64,000 nucleotides of DNA from contig DFXU01000049.1 of assembly GCA_002383285.1 (NCBI GenBank), forward strand, positions 16,451 to 80,450, in the 5' to 3' direction. Positions 1-8,880 of this stretch are shown piece by piece (position 1 is the stretch's first letter; the number at the start of each line of letters is the position of its first letter). Both the position numbers and the translations under genes were made by a program. Source of the DNA: Caryophanales bacterium UBA4100. Lineage in GTDB: Bacteria > Bacillota > Bacilli > Paenibacillales > UBA4045. The notes under the pieces are model-generated. The model saw nothing but the letters and a program-made list of their open reading frames with translations. It searched no databases and was not told the DNA's origin.

Positions 1-131
1 CTTCTAGAGGCTACGGGCTTAGCTGCTTTTTCATTATTCAAAACTGCTGATTCATCTGTAATCCTAGGAGCTGTATCGTCGTTATCTACGTTATTAATTG
101 GATTGACTAGTGGATCTTTCTTCGGCGGCAT
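1..131 (-). CDS. N-terminus of an unidentified protein (partial)
   Basis: An open frame reads leftward from ATG at 131-129 to the window edge, giving about 43 residues that begin MPPKKDPLVNPINNVDN. An AGGAGG ribosome-binding site lies about 8 nt upstream of the ATG, which supports a real gene start. The visible part is hydrophilic, rich in Asp, Asn and Pro, and has no signal peptide or recognisable domain. It is transcribed divergently from the response regulator at 354, with the hexamer array at 215-276 between them. I do not recognise the family; the rest lies outside the window. Confidence 0.6.
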   Translation of the reverse strand, partial: MPPKKDPLVNPINNVDNDDTAPRITDESAVLNNEKAAKPVASR

Positions 132-214
132 GAATGGTTAACCTCCTAAATTTTTATAAAGGATCGATGATTAATGTTATTATTCTAAGTATAGCATAAA
201 CAGAACGTGCAAAT

Positions 215-276
215 TGTATGTCATTTGTAAATAATTTGTAAATGTAGTTTACGAAAAAGTTAATCTCTGCTTAACA
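215..276. promoter_or_regulatory. Array of OmpR-family (WalR/PhoP-like) hexamers
   Basis: Six related hexamers lie almost exactly 11 bp apart: TGTATG (215), TGTAAA (226), TGTAAA (237), TTTACG (248), TTAATC (260) and TTAACA (271). The pair at 226-242 reads TGTAAA-N5-TGTAAA, which matches the B. subtilis WalR (YycF) box as I know it. The TTAACA-like right half resembles PhoP boxes. The array sits between two divergent genes, one of which is an OmpR-type regulator, so autoregulation is a reasonable inference. No binding has been shown. Confidence 0.5.
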
Positions 277-353
277 TAATCCTAATTCATAGATAACGAA
301 GAGACTTCATGATTAAGCTAAGTCTTCTTACTATTCTTTAGGGGGTTGTTAGT

Positions 354-1067
354 ATGAGTAAACGAATTCTGGTCGTAGATGATGATCCATCCATATCAAG
401 GTTAATTGAATTCAATCTAAAATTGGCTGGTTATGAAGTGAGTTGTGTGTATGATGGGCAAGCTGTATTTGATGCGCTCAAGGAGTTCCGCCCAAGCTTA
501 ATTGTACTTGATCTGATGCTCCCAATTCTGGATGGTATTCAGGTGTGTCAGAAATTACGTGCACAGAACAATTATACACCCATTATTATGCTGACAGCTT
601 TAACTGACTTGTCGGATAAAATTGTGGGATTAGATATTGGTGCGGATGATTATATGACAAAGCCCTTTAGTCCGCAAGAGCTAATCTCACGGATACAGAG
701 CATACTGCGGAGGGCTGAACTATTTACTGTTACTGAGGTTGGGCATCCTATTGAGATTGGTTCCATTCGTATTCATCCCGAGCAACGCGATGTATTGGTC
801 GACGGGAATCGAATCGAATTAACACCGAAGGAATTTGAATTATTGCTCTTCTTGTGTAAACATAGAGGGAAGGTTCTAAGTCGTCAACAATTGTTGTATG
901 GAGTTTGGGATTATCATTTTTTCGAGGATACGCGTATTGTTGATGTGCATATTAGTCACCTGCGTGAGAAGATTGAAGTGAACACGCGAGACCCTGAGTA
1001 TATTATTACCATTCGTAATGTTGGATATAAGCTGAAGGAGAAGCCTCCGACTAAGTCCTTGGCATAG
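354..1067 (+). CDS. OmpR/PhoB-family response regulator (orphan)
   Basis: A two-component DNA-binding response regulator of 237 residues, the usual length. The receiver domain (about 1-120) has the acidic pocket D9-D11, phospho-acceptor D53 in VLDLMLP, T81 and K103 in TKPF. The C-terminal winged helix (about 135-230) has the family pattern LTPKEFELL and VDVHISHLREKIE. It most resembles the PhoP/WalR group. A GGGGG ribosome-binding site precedes ATG 354. No histidine kinase is adjacent; the next gene is a PAP2 phosphatase 30 bp downstream, probably co-transcribed. The hexamer array upstream suggests autoregulation. The signal it responds to cannot be read from the sequence. Confidence 0.85.
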   Translation: MSKRILVVDDDPSISRLIEFNLKLAGYEVSCVYDGQAVFDALKEFRPSLIVLDLMLPILDGIQVCQKLRAQNNYTPIIMLTALTDLSDKIVGLDIGADDYMTKPFSPQELISRIQSILRRAELFTVTEVGHPIEIGSIRIHPEQRDVLVDGNRIELTPKEFELLLFLCKHRGKVLSRQQLLYGVWDYHFFEDTRIVDVHISHLREKIEVNTRDPEYIITIRNVGYKLKEKPPTKSLA

Positions 1068-1097
1068 AACAAGCCTCCAGTCAGATGAAAGGGGACA

Positions 1098-1613
1098 ATG
1101 ACAGGAATGGGTAGGGGTGATTGGTTTAGAGAACAGGAAAGAAGGGTGTTCAATATCTTGAATGGTAAGTACCGTTCACCCTTGTTAGATCGTATCATGA
1201 AGCTGTTCACACACATAGGGGGCGCGAGTTTCTGCATCCTCCTATTATTAGTACTTACCTTCATATACAACTATCCGATGAATGGTCTGATCGCGCTTGT
1301 TACGAGTCATATCCTTGTCCAAGTTCTCAAAAGGAGCTTCCGTCGCCGACGGCCCTATATAGTTGAGCATTCGATTCATTTCATTGCTAAGCCGTTAAAG
1401 GATGCTTCATTTCCTTCGGGACATACTACAGCTGTCTTTGCTACTTGTGTGAGTATTGCATTTGTTGTCCCTTATCTTACATCTATACTATTAATTATCG
1501 CTTTCTTGGTGGGTTGGTCTCGTATTTACTTAGGCCTGCATTATCCTATAGATGTAATTGTTGGTGCTTTAATTGGCAGCTTAACTGCGCTGATATGTTA
1601 TATCATTGTCTAA
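1098..1613 (+). CDS. PAP2-family membrane phosphatase
   Basis: A membrane phosphatase of the PAP2 superfamily, 171 residues. The three catalytic motifs are present: K78 to P86 (KRSFRRRRP), SFPSGHT at 104-110, and SR near 141 followed by HYP at 148-150 with the last catalytic His. Four or five hydrophobic segments separate them, so the active site should face outward. Family members of this size dephosphorylate undecaprenyl diphosphate (BcrC-like) or phosphatidylglycerol phosphate; which of these applies is not visible. AAAGGGG precedes ATG 1098. Its stop overlaps the spoVAE stop by 3 nt in convergent orientation, so the two transcripts meet here. Confidence 0.8.
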   Translation: MTGMGRGDWFREQERRVFNILNGKYRSPLLDRIMKLFTHIGGASFCILLLLVLTFIYNYPMNGLIALVTSHILVQVLKRSFRRRRPYIVEHSIHFIAKPLKDASFPSGHTTAVFATCVSIAFVVPYLTSILLIIAFLVGWSRIYLGLHYPIDVIVGALIGSLTALICYIIV

Positions 1614-1966
1614 CCCTTGGGCTTGAAGAGCAGTGCTGCCAAGAAGGAGAATATAATAGCAGCCGAGATACCAGCGCTTGTTACCTCGAATATACCAGTT
1701 ATGAGCCCAATCCAGCCTTGGGTCTTGAGTTCAGCTAATGCACCATGCACAAGCGCGTTGCCAAAGCTCGTAATGGGTACAGAAGCCCCCGCGCCAGCAA
1801 ATTCAATGAATGGATCATACCAGCCTAAACCATCTACAATCGCACCAATAACGACAAGAGAGCTCATCGTATGAGCGGGACTCAGCTTCAGTACATCGAA
1901 CATAATCTGCCCCACAACACAGATAGCTCCTCCAATTACAAAGGCCCACACAAAATCCATAAACAT
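1610..1966 (-). CDS. spoVAE: Stage V sporulation protein AE (SpoVAEb type)
   Basis: A 118-residue, almost wholly hydrophobic protein of the SpoVAC/SpoVAE family. It has a first membrane helix with [12 protein letters not shown], a central [15 protein letters not shown] segment and a hydrophobic C-terminus ending in KPKG. In Bacillus the SpoVA proteins act at the inner spore membrane in uptake and release of Ca-dipicolinate. It is the last gene of spoVAC-spoVAD-spoVAE on the minus strand, with a few bases between genes. The related fold of SpoVAC at 2989 shows as a shared GAGsxVPvTxFaN motif. Confidence 0.92.
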   Translation of the reverse strand: MFMDFVWAFVIGGAICVVGQIMFDVLKLSPAHTMSSLVVIGAIVDGLGWYDPFIEFAGAGASVPITSFGNALVHGALAELKTQGWIGLITGIFEVTSAGISAAIIFSFLAALLFKPKG

Positions 1967-1969
1967 TTG

Positions 1970-2986
1970 TCAAGACACCCCGCTCTCAATTGCTACGGCA
2001 TGAGCAATACAGGGGATACTGTTACCTTGCTGGAAGGAGATTGGTGATAATAAAGCACCGGTCCCTACAACTAATATACGTTTCAATTCACCACTCCATA
2101 ATTTTTTCATGAGATGACCGTAGGTTACGACTGCTGAGCAGGCGCAACCACTAGCCCCAGCTTGTACCTGCTGTGTATTGTAGTCATAGATCATCATTCC
2201 ACAGTCCTTGAACTCTGTTTGTTGCATTGGAATTTGATGCTTGTCAAGCAGTTCAACGGCGATTTGATGTCCAACCTTGGACAAATCACCAGTAACGATT
2301 AGATCATAATAACCGGGTTGTCGTCTAAAATCTCGGAGGTGTGCCTGAATCGTATCTACAGCTGCTGGTGCCATTGCCGCACCCATATTAAATGGATCTG
2401 TAATCCCCATATCAATTACTCGCCCAATTGTTGCGGCTGTGACATGCGGTCCGCCGACCCCCTTATCCGATAATAAAGCAGCTCCCGAGCCCGTAACTGT
2501 AAATTGCGCGGTAGGCGGCTTTTGAGAGCCATATTCGGTAGGATAGCGGAATTGCTTCTCTGCACTAGCATTATGACTGCATGTAGCGGCTAATGCATAA
2601 TGTGCAGCCCCTGAGTTAACTAGTAGCGCTGCTAAGGCAAGGCTTTCTATAGCGGTGGAGCATGCACCGAATAAGCCTATGAAAGGGATAGCTAATGTGC
2701 TTGCCGCAAATGAGCTTGATATAATCTGATCCAACAGATCCCCTGCTAGCAAGAAATTAACTTGCTCCTTCCGTATATTCGCTTTCTCACAAGCCAGCTG
2801 GGTGGATTCTTCTAATAACGCTCGTTCTGCCTTCTCCCAGCTTTCTTGACCTAGCATAAGTTCCCCGTGTATGCGATCGAAGTCTTCTGCCAATGGTCCT
2901 CGTCCTTCGAAGGGTCCGACGACAGCTGCGGTAGAAAGAATAGCAGGCTTGTTGTTAAAGATCCAGCTTTGTGTTCCATGAAGCAT
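1970..2986 (-). CDS. spoVAD: Stage V sporulation protein AD
   Basis: A 338-residue soluble protein with a thiolase-like fold. Residues around GLFGACSTAIESLALAA occupy the place of the thiolase/KAS active-site region. In Bacillus, SpoVAD binds dipicolinic acid and works with SpoVAC and SpoVAE in moving it across the inner forespore membrane. Length matches B. subtilis SpoVAD. It starts 2 bp after the spoVAC stop and its stop is 3 bp from the spoVAE start, so the three are translated from one mRNA. Expression in the forespore under sigma-G would be expected from the family. Confidence 0.93.
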   Translation of the reverse strand: MLHGTQSWIFNNKPAILSTAAVVGPFEGRGPLAEDFDRIHGELMLGQESWEKAERALLEESTQLACEKANIRKEQVNFLLAGDLLDQIISSSFAASTLAIPFIGLFGACSTAIESLALAALLVNSGAAHYALAATCSHNASAEKQFRYPTEYGSQKPPTAQFTVTGSGAALLSDKGVGGPHVTAATIGRVIDMGITDPFNMGAAMAPAAVDTIQAHLRDFRRQPGYYDLIVTGDLSKVGHQIAVELLDKHQIPMQQTEFKDCGMMIYDYNTQQVQAGASGCACSAVVTYGHLMKKLWSGELKRILVVGTGALLSPISFQQGNSIPCIAHAVAIESGVS

Positions 2987-2988
2987 CG

Positions 2989-3480
2989 TTATTTGCCACC
3001 TCCAGCAGCAAGCTCTGGGTGAAAGATTAAGTGAAGAATCCCAATAATAAACGCGGCAACGACACCGAAAACAATGACCGGTCCAGCGAGCTTGAACATC
3101 TTGCCTCCAACTCCTAATACTAGCCCTTCACTTTTATGCTCAATAGCGGCAGAAGCCATAGAATTTGCGAAGCCAGTAACAGGGACTGCTGAACCGGCGC
3201 CTGCCCATTGAGCGATTTTGTCATAAACACCTAATCCAGTTAGAATAACTGAAATTAGAATTAATATTGCCACTGTAGGGTTACCTGCTTCCTTCTTGTC
3301 AAAACCGGCCCATTCGATGAAGGACAGCTGAATGGCTTGTCCGATGAGACATATTATGCCTCCAACCAAGAATGCCCTTAAGCAATTTTTTAGAACGGGG
3401 CGTTTGGGCTCGATACGTTTAGCCAGTTGCTGATACTCCTGTTGGGTAGGTGTTAATTTCTTCTTCTTATTGTTGCTCAT
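2989..3480 (-). CDS. spoVAC: Stage V sporulation protein AC
   Basis: A 163-residue membrane protein with a charged N-terminal arm (KKKKLTPTQQEYQQLAKRIEPKRP) followed by four or five hydrophobic helices. It carries the family motif GAGSAVPVTGFANSMASAAIEHKSEG. SpoVAC is the mechanosensitive-channel-like component of the Ca-DPA channel in Bacillus. It is the first gene of the minus-strand spoVA cluster here. spoVAA, spoVAB and spoVAF are not in the window. A convincing sigma-G promoter could not be picked out in the 158-bp gap to the divergent gene at 3639. Confidence 0.93.
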   Translation of the reverse strand: MSNNKKKKLTPTQQEYQQLAKRIEPKRPVLKNCLRAFLVGGIICLIGQAIQLSFIEWAGFDKKEAGNPTVAILILISVILTGLGVYDKIAQWAGAGSAVPVTGFANSMASAAIEHKSEGLVLGVGGKMFKLAGPVIVFGVVAAFIIGILHLIFHPELAAGGGK

Positions 3481-3503
3481 CGTGAAATCCCGTCCTTCTC
3501 CAA

Positions 3504-3521
3504 TTGAGTTAACAAACTCAA
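3504..3521. repeat. Short inverted repeat in the spoVAC leader
   Basis: TTGAGTT and AACTCAA flank a 4-nt AACA loop, a perfect 7-bp inverted repeat about 25 bp upstream of the spoVAC start. It could form a small hairpin in the spoVAC mRNA leader or be a protein-binding site. There is no T-run, so it is not a terminator. Confidence 0.4.
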
Positions 3522-3638
3522 GTTTCCCTTCTAGAGCATCGGTTATGCATGGGTGAGCATATTGACATGGTTATCCATTGTGCAGGCAATTATGTTAGAA
3601 TAGACTCAATGTAAATTTGATAGGAGAGAGGGATCCGA

Positions 3639-4760
3639 ATGAATGTGGATCACGTGAAAGCACGGCTTGAGATCATCTTGGATACACCATTCCGCTACTC
3701 TCAGATACCTTTACAGGATTGGCCGAGACAGACAGAGACTCGAAATAAGCGGAATCGCTCTGGAGAATTGGTGGATTGGATAGAGCAGGGCGGCAGGTTA
3801 AGCTTCCAGCTATATGTAGAAGGAAGTCAGGTTCATGTTCTATCTGTTGAAGGTGCTCTAGTCACCGAATCAGAACGTAAATTAGTTGTTCTGGCAATTG
3901 ACACTCTTCGTACAGCAGACAGAACTTTATCGCGAAGCGTGAATTCGGATGACGAGCAGCAGGCTGCTTCTATACGGGACTGGATTGAAGAGCATCTTCG
4001 AGACAGCGCACTATTAGGATCAGAGCCACCCGAGCAGCTGTCTGGTTTATCTGCGCTGTATGCGAAGAAAATCCCTTTATTGCTATATTGTGAGTATGCC
4101 AATAAAAATCATGTGAATTACAATGAGCTGAAGAAATTATTAGATTCTTTCTTCGATACAGATGTGTTATTAATACCGTTATTGGACAAGGAATGGTTGA
4201 TTCTTGGGCCGGAGTCATTGATTATAATGGATCGTGAAGACGAGGTTCTCGAAGAGGAAAGTGTAGAGGATGCATTAACATCATTATGCTCGGGGCTTCA
4301 CACGATGATGTCGAGTGAGTGGGTTGGTGATTATCATGTATCCACTTATTACCCCATGGTGCCTGCCCAATCCTTACCCTCGGTTGTCAGAAAGCTTCGT
4401 GAAGCGATTAATATTGGACGAATGCAGCGTGATGGTCAGTACATCCATCTGCCATGGCAATTGTATCTGGATCAGCTGCTTGCGCCGATTCCACTAGCGG
4501 ATAAGCTTACATTCATCGAACAAGTATTCAAGCGTGTAGATCTCTTCATGGATGCTGAGACTACACAGACACTGGAATCTTTCTTCGAGCTAGATTGTAA
4601 TGTAAGTGAAACGGCCAAGAAGCTATTCATTCACCGCAATACATTATTATATCGCTTAGACAAATTTAAACAGGAGACTGGGCTTGATGTTCGCTCCTTT
4701 AATCAGGCCATTCATGTCAAGCTGGCTTTGCAATTGTACAAAGTAACGAAAAGAAAGTAA
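3639..4760 (+). CDS. PucR/CdaR-type helix-turn-helix regulator
   Basis: A 373-residue protein with a C-terminal PucR-type HTH (about 310-368), seen in the pattern CNVSETAKKLFIHRNTLLYRLDKFKQETGLDVRSFNQA. The N-terminal 300 residues match no domain I can name with certainty; the arrangement resembles CdaR-like sugar-acid sensors with a degenerate GGDEF-like middle. It has no membrane segment. AGGAGAG precedes ATG 3639. The ABC ATPase at 4897 follows after 136 bp containing a palindrome, so this protein may regulate that gene, but that is inference. Confidence 0.7.
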   Translation: MNVDHVKARLEIILDTPFRYSQIPLQDWPRQTETRNKRNRSGELVDWIEQGGRLSFQLYVEGSQVHVLSVEGALVTESERKLVVLAIDTLRTADRTLSRSVNSDDEQQAASIRDWIEEHLRDSALLGSEPPEQLSGLSALYAKKIPLLLYCEYANKNHVNYNELKKLLDSFFDTDVLLIPLLDKEWLILGPESLIIMDREDEVLEEESVEDALTSLCSGLHTMMSSEWVGDYHVSTYYPMVPAQSLPSVVRKLREAINIGRMQRDGQYIHLPWQLYLDQLLAPIPLADKLTFIEQVFKRVDLFMDAETTQTLESFFELDCNVSETAKKLFIHRNTLLYRLDKFKQETGLDVRSFNQAIHVKLALQLYKVTKRK

Positions 4761-4851
4761 TTTTTTTGTGAATTATGTGTATGGTCAATGATATTTGTGT
4801 AGGGTATGATATGACTATATTGAAGTGCATATACTTACAAGTCATTTTATC

Positions 4852-4867
4852 GACCACTAGTGTGGTC
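4852..4867. promoter_or_regulatory. GACCAC-TAGT-GTGGTC palindrome before msmX
   Basis: A perfect 6-bp inverted repeat with a 4-bp centre, 16 bp in total, located 30 bp upstream of the msmX-like ATG and downstream of a weak promoter candidate (TGGTCA at 4782, 17 bp, TATGAT at 4805). Its size and position fit an operator, with the adjacent PucR-like protein as one candidate ligand. Confidence 0.4.
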
Positions 4868-4896
4868 AACAAAAAATTTTTTAGGGGGAAAACTAG

Positions 4897-6021
4897 ATGG
4901 CAGGCGTTCGATTAAGTCACATATACAAAAGTTACCCAGGTAACCCAACACCAACTGTAATTGATTTTGATATTGAAGTTCAAGATAAGGAGTTCTTGGT
5001 TCTTGTAGGACCATCCGGTTGTGGTAAATCCACTACACTTCGTATGATCGCAGGACTTGAAGAAATTTCTCAAGGTGAATTGTATATTGGTGATCGTCTT
5101 GTGAACGACGTAGCACCTAAGGACCGCGACATCGCAATGGTATTCCAATCCTATGCATTGTATCCACATATGAATGTTTATCAGAATATGGCTTTCGGTT
5201 TGAAATTGCGTAAATTCAAAAAGGCTGATATCGATGTACGTGTTCGTGAAGCAGCTAAAATTCTTGATATAGAGCATTTGTTAGATCGTAAACCAAAAGC
5301 ACTCTCAGGTGGTCAACGCCAACGTGTTGCCTTGGGACGCGCTATCGTTCGTGAGCCGCAAGTATTCTTAATGGATGAGCCATTGTCTAACCTTGATGCT
5401 AAGCTTCGTGTACAGATGCGTGCGGAGATTGCCAAGCTTCACAAGCGTCTTGAAACTACAATTATCTACGTAACGCATGACCAGATTGAAGCTATGACAA
5501 TGGGTACTCGTATCGTTATTATGAAGGATGGTTATGTACAGCAAGCTGCCACACCATCTGAAGTTTATAATAACCCAGTGAACCTGTTCGTTGCTGGTTT
5601 CATTGGATCTCCTTCTATGAACTTTATCAAAGGTGTCTTGTCCGATGAGGGCGGAGTAGTTCGCTTCAAATCTAAAAACTTGAATGTAGCTATCCCTGAA
5701 GGAAAAGGTAAGATCCTTCGTGATGGCGGCTATGCTAAGAAAGAAGTTATTCTAGGAATTCGCCCTGAAGATATTCACCAAGAGCCAATCTTCTTGGAGG
5801 CTTCCCCGAATAGTATCATCGATGCACACATTGAAGTATCTGAGAACCTAGGTCATGAGATGTATCTTTACCTAGACGGGATTTCTGATGAGACAGTAAT
5901 TGCTCGTGTTGATGGTCGTTCAGGATTAGTCGAAGGCACGAATGTGAAATTAGCAATCGATATGAACAAAGTACACATCTTCGATGTTGAGACAGAAAAA
6001 ACGATATTCTTCAATAACTAA
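4897..6021 (+). CDS. msmX: Sugar ABC transporter ATPase, MsmX/UgpC type
   Basis: A 374-residue ATPase of the multi-sugar importer class (MalK/UgpC/MsmX). Walker [10 protein letters not shown] is at 38-46, the Q-loop in [11 protein letters not shown] near 84, signature LSGGQ at 136-140, Walker B ending DE near 160, and the H-loop in [11 protein letters not shown] near 190. The C-terminal 130 residues form the TOBE/OB regulatory domain typical of the family. It stands alone, with no permease beside it, as does B. subtilis msmX, which serves several importers. The fructoside importer at 51-54.6 kb lacks an ATPase and is a likely client. A strong AGGGGG site and an A6T6 tract precede the ATG. Confidence 0.9.
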   Translation: MAGVRLSHIYKSYPGNPTPTVIDFDIEVQDKEFLVLVGPSGCGKSTTLRMIAGLEEISQGELYIGDRLVNDVAPKDRDIAMVFQSYALYPHMNVYQNMAFGLKLRKFKKADIDVRVREAAKILDIEHLLDRKPKALSGGQRQRVALGRAIVREPQVFLMDEPLSNLDAKLRVQMRAEIAKLHKRLETTIIYVTHDQIEAMTMGTRIVIMKDGYVQQAATPSEVYNNPVNLFVAGFIGSPSMNFIKGVLSDEGGVVRFKSKNLNVAIPEGKGKILRDGGYAKKEVILGIRPEDIHQEPIFLEASPNSIIDAHIEVSENLGHEMYLYLDGISDETVIARVDGRSGLVEGTNVKLAIDMNKVHIFDVETEKTIFFNN

Positions 6022-6041
6022 TTACCAGATATAGTATAAGG

Positions 6042-6064
6042 GGCTGCCTGCGGGCAGCCTTTTT
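6042..6064 (+). terminator. Rho-independent terminator of msmX
   Basis: GGCTGCC (6042-6048), loop TGCG, GGCAGCC (6053-6059), then TTTTT. It lies 20 bp after the msmX stop and separates it from hprK. Confidence 0.9.
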
Positions 6065-6147
6065 AGTTGATAAAAAGCCCGTTATGCATTACCATTGGTA
6101 TGATACAGCATCGTCCTACATAAGCAGAAAAAAAGGAGTCGTACTGG

Positions 6148-7089
6148 ATGCCTAAAAAAATAAAAGTATCTGAGCTCGCACACCGATTTCAGATGGAAGT
6201 TGTTACAGGTGAAGAAGGGTTAAAGCGTCTCATTTCAGTTGCCGATCTCTACCGCCCAGGATTAGAGATGGCAGGATATTTTGCCTACCATCCCAAGGAG
6301 CGTGTTCAGCTGTTAGGTAAGACAGAGCTTAGTTTTTTTGAGCAGCTACTGCCTGATCAGAAGCGAGAACGAATGAAGCTATTATGTGACGATGCTACAC
6401 CATGTATAATTGTAACCCGTGGCTTAGATGTGCCGAATGAGCTAATAGAGGTGGCAGGAGAGAAGAATCTCCCTGTATTAAGAAGCAGCACAGGGACGAC
6501 CACTTTATTGTCAAGTCGAATTACTGGCTTTCTTGAGAGTAAATTAGCTCCAACGACTACGATACATGGCGTATTAGTCGATGTTTACGGAGTGGGCATG
6601 CTAATCACAGGTACAAGCGGTATTGGTAAGAGTGAGACAGCGCTAGAGCTTGTCAAACGAGGACATCGCTTAATTGCCGATGATGCTGTTGAAATTAGTC
6701 AAACTGCAGATAATACATTATATGGAACGGCACCTGATCTAATCAAGCATCTTCTGGAAATCAGGGGTGTAGGTATTATTAATGTCATGACATTGTTCGG
6801 AGCGGGTGCGATTCGTAATGAGAAGAAGATTACGCTTATCATTCGATTGGAAACCTGGCAGGAGGATAAGCAATATGATCGCCTAGGATTGGATGAGGAA
6901 ACGACGAAGATCATTGATACAGATCTCCCCTTAGTGACTATTCCAGTTAGACCTGGTCGAAACCTTGCCGTAATTCTTGAAGTGGCTGCGATGAACTATC
7001 GATTGAAGCGGATGGGCTACAATGCTGCTCTACAATTTACGAATAAACTAACGGAATCGATCTCAGAAGAGCACGATGATTATGAATAG
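6148..7089 (+). CDS. hprK: HPr kinase/phosphorylase
   Basis: The bifunctional enzyme that phosphorylates HPr and Crh on Ser46 and reverses it, controlling CcpA-dependent catabolite repression. The protein has 313 residues. Catalytic H140 lies in TTIHGV, Walker A GTSGIGKS at 155-162, the HRLIADD segment at 173-179, and the HprK signature [10 protein letters not shown] near 204-213. AAAGGAG precedes ATG 6148. It heads an hprK-lgt-ppaX-acyltransferase series with short gaps or overlaps. Its partner is expected to be the HPr at 33001, which keeps Ser46. Confidence 0.96.
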   Translation: MPKKIKVSELAHRFQMEVVTGEEGLKRLISVADLYRPGLEMAGYFAYHPKERVQLLGKTELSFFEQLLPDQKRERMKLLCDDATPCIIVTRGLDVPNELIEVAGEKNLPVLRSSTGTTTLLSSRITGFLESKLAPTTTIHGVLVDVYGVGMLITGTSGIGKSETALELVKRGHRLIADDAVEISQTADNTLYGTAPDLIKHLLEIRGVGIINVMTLFGAGAIRNEKKITLIIRLETWQEDKQYDRLGLDEETTKIIDTDLPLVTIPVRPGRNLAVILEVAAMNYRLKRMGYNAALQFTNKLTESISEEHDDYE

Positions 7090-7108
7090 AAGGGTTTGAT
7101 ACTATACT

Positions 7109-8230
7109 ATGCTACCTTTAATACTAGACCCCGTCGCAATAGCGATTGGAGGTTTAAAGATTCACTGGTACGGAATTATTCTAGGTACTGCTGCATTAAT
7201 GGGATTATTAATGTGCATTCGTGAAGGTAAACGGTTTGGGATCTCGCCGGACTTCTTCATGGATTTAGTGCTTATTGGTGTTCCTTCAGCGATTATTGGA
7301 GCCAGAATTTATTATGTTGCTTTCCAATGGGAGGATTACCAGAACAACTTTATTGAAGTATTCAAAATATGGCATGGTGGAATCGCGATACACGGAGCTC
7401 TTATTGGTGCTGTAATCGGAGGGCTAATTTATACACGCATGAAGAAAGTGAATTTCTGGCGGATTGCAGATATTGCCGCTCCAGGTTTGATTGTCGGACA
7501 GATCATCGGCCGTTGGGGTAACTTCATTAATCAAGAAGCGCATGGCGGTATCGTAGAACGGAGCTTTCTAAGTGATACTTTACATTTGCCTAACTGGATC
7601 GTAAATCATATGGAAATTACATACGATGGAGTGTCGGCTTTTTTCCATCCTACCTTTCTATATGAATCGATATGGAATATATTAGGGCTTGGATTATTGT
7701 TATTACTGCGGAGAAGACCTTTCTTGCGAGCAGGAGAATTGTTCTTCAGTTATTTTATCTGGTATTCAATTGGTCGTTTCTACATAGAGGGTCTTCGAAC
7801 AGATAGTCTAGCTTTCCATGGTCCAGAATGGCTTGCATCCTTTGTGAATGGTCTATGGACGCCAATGGAGCTTCTGTTTGAGCCTGGTAATCTCCCTGAA
7901 GGTGGGGGGAATGTGCGAATTGCACAGCTAATCGGAATATTCATCATTATTGCTGCAGTTATTATGATATACATTCGCAGAAGTAAGGGCTACGCAGACG
8001 ATAAATACTCAGATCCTATCATCTTCGGGGGAAGTGGTGAGTCTGATGAAGGAGCCGGTTCTTCGGAAACCCATGCATCCAGCCTGCCGCCGACTATCGT
8101 TGAACAGGAGAATATCCAGCCAACACGGGATCAGAGTGGAAATCAGTCCGAACAGAATTCTAACACAGTGAAAGATGATTCACAGCCTGCGCATCAAGAA
8201 CGAATTCGACCAGGAAAGCCCTTCTTATGA
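7109..8230 (+). CDS. lgt: Prolipoprotein diacylglyceryl transferase
   Basis: An integral membrane enzyme that moves diacylglycerol from phosphatidylglycerol to the lipobox cysteine of prolipoproteins. The Lgt fingerprint GRWGNFINQEAHGG and the HGGIAIHGAL segment are clear, with about seven membrane helices in the first 295 residues. At 373 residues it is longer than typical Lgt: the last 75 or so residues form a hydrophilic tail rich in Ser, Glu and Gln that is probably cytoplasmic and unstructured. The stop overlaps the ppaX start. Clients in this window include the lipoproteins at 21072 and 52985. Confidence 0.95.
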   Translation: MLPLILDPVAIAIGGLKIHWYGIILGTAALMGLLMCIREGKRFGISPDFFMDLVLIGVPSAIIGARIYYVAFQWEDYQNNFIEVFKIWHGGIAIHGALIGAVIGGLIYTRMKKVNFWRIADIAAPGLIVGQIIGRWGNFINQEAHGGIVERSFLSDTLHLPNWIVNHMEITYDGVSAFFHPTFLYESIWNILGLGLLLLLRRRPFLRAGELFFSYFIWYSIGRFYIEGLRTDSLAFHGPEWLASFVNGLWTPMELLFEPGNLPEGGGNVRIAQLIGIFIIIAAVIMIYIRRSKGYADDKYSDPIIFGGSGESDEGAGSSETHASSLPPTIVEQENIQPTRDQSGNQSEQNSNTVKDDSQPAHQERIRPGKPFL

Positions 8231-8880
8231 TCAAGAATGTGTTGTTTGACCTCGATGGAACGATAGTAGATACGAATGAATTAATTATTGAATCTTTTCT
8301 ACACGTGTTGAATGACAGATTAGCCATGCAGATTACACGCGATCAACTGATCCCGAAGATGGGAGGACCATTGGTTGATCAATTCCAATACTTTACCGGT
8401 AGAACGAATGTAGATCAGCAGGTAGCAGATTATAGGAAATATAACCTGATGCGGCATGATGAGATGGTAAGCGTGTTCCCTTACGTGAATGATGTTGTAC
8501 ATGCCTTCTCTCAGCAGGGAATCAAGATGGGTGTAGTTACGACTAAGATGCGCGACTCGACCAATCGAGTACTGCAGATGTTTGATCTGCTTCCTTACAT
8601 GCAAACAGTTATAACGCTTGATGATGTTGAACATGCCAAGCCGCATCCCGAGCCGGTACAACGGGCAATGATAGGGCTTGAAGCTGATCCTAAGGAAACA
8701 ATCATGGTTGGCGATAGTTCATTCGATATCGTGTCTGCCCAACAAGCAGGCGCTTGGTCAGCAGGCGTAGCATGGTCGCTCAAGGGCTCAGCAGCGCTTG
8801 CTGTCTACAACCCGGACTGGATGTTGAACGATATGAGGGATCTGTACGATATTGTTGGTCTAGAGAGGGAAATATGTTGA
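8227..8880 (+). CDS. ppaX: Pyrophosphatase PpaX (HAD family)
   Basis: A HAD-family phosphatase of 217 residues. The nucleophile motif DLDGT has D8 and D10, followed by an alpha-helical cap, VVTTKMRD (motif II) and MVGDSSFDIVSAQQAG (motif IV). PpaX hydrolyses the pyrophosphate released when HprK/P acts as phosphorylase, and this gene order next to hprK is the classic one. The ATG overlaps the lgt stop (ATGA), so translation is coupled. Another small-molecule HAD phosphatase cannot be excluded, but the location argues for PpaX. Confidence 0.88.
   Translation: MIKNVLFDLDGTIVDTNELIIESFLHVLNDRLAMQITRDQLIPKMGGPLVDQFQYFTGRTNVDQQVADYRKYNLMRHDEMVSVFPYVNDVVHAFSQQGIKMGVVTTKMRDSTNRVLQMFDLLPYMQTVITLDDVEHAKPHPEPVQRAMIGLEADPKETIMVGDSSFDIVSAQQAGAWSAGVAWSLKGSAALAVYNPDWMLNDMRDLYDIVGLEREIC

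Noticed and set aside
1445..1738. 97-codon frame overlapping the PAP2 gene
   Set aside because: Cys/Tyr-rich out-of-frame shadow of the PAP2 and spoVAE genes with no start signal.
3481..3640. Sigma-G promoter for spoVAC
   Set aside because: Expected from the family, but no -35/-10 pair with correct spacing stood out by eye.
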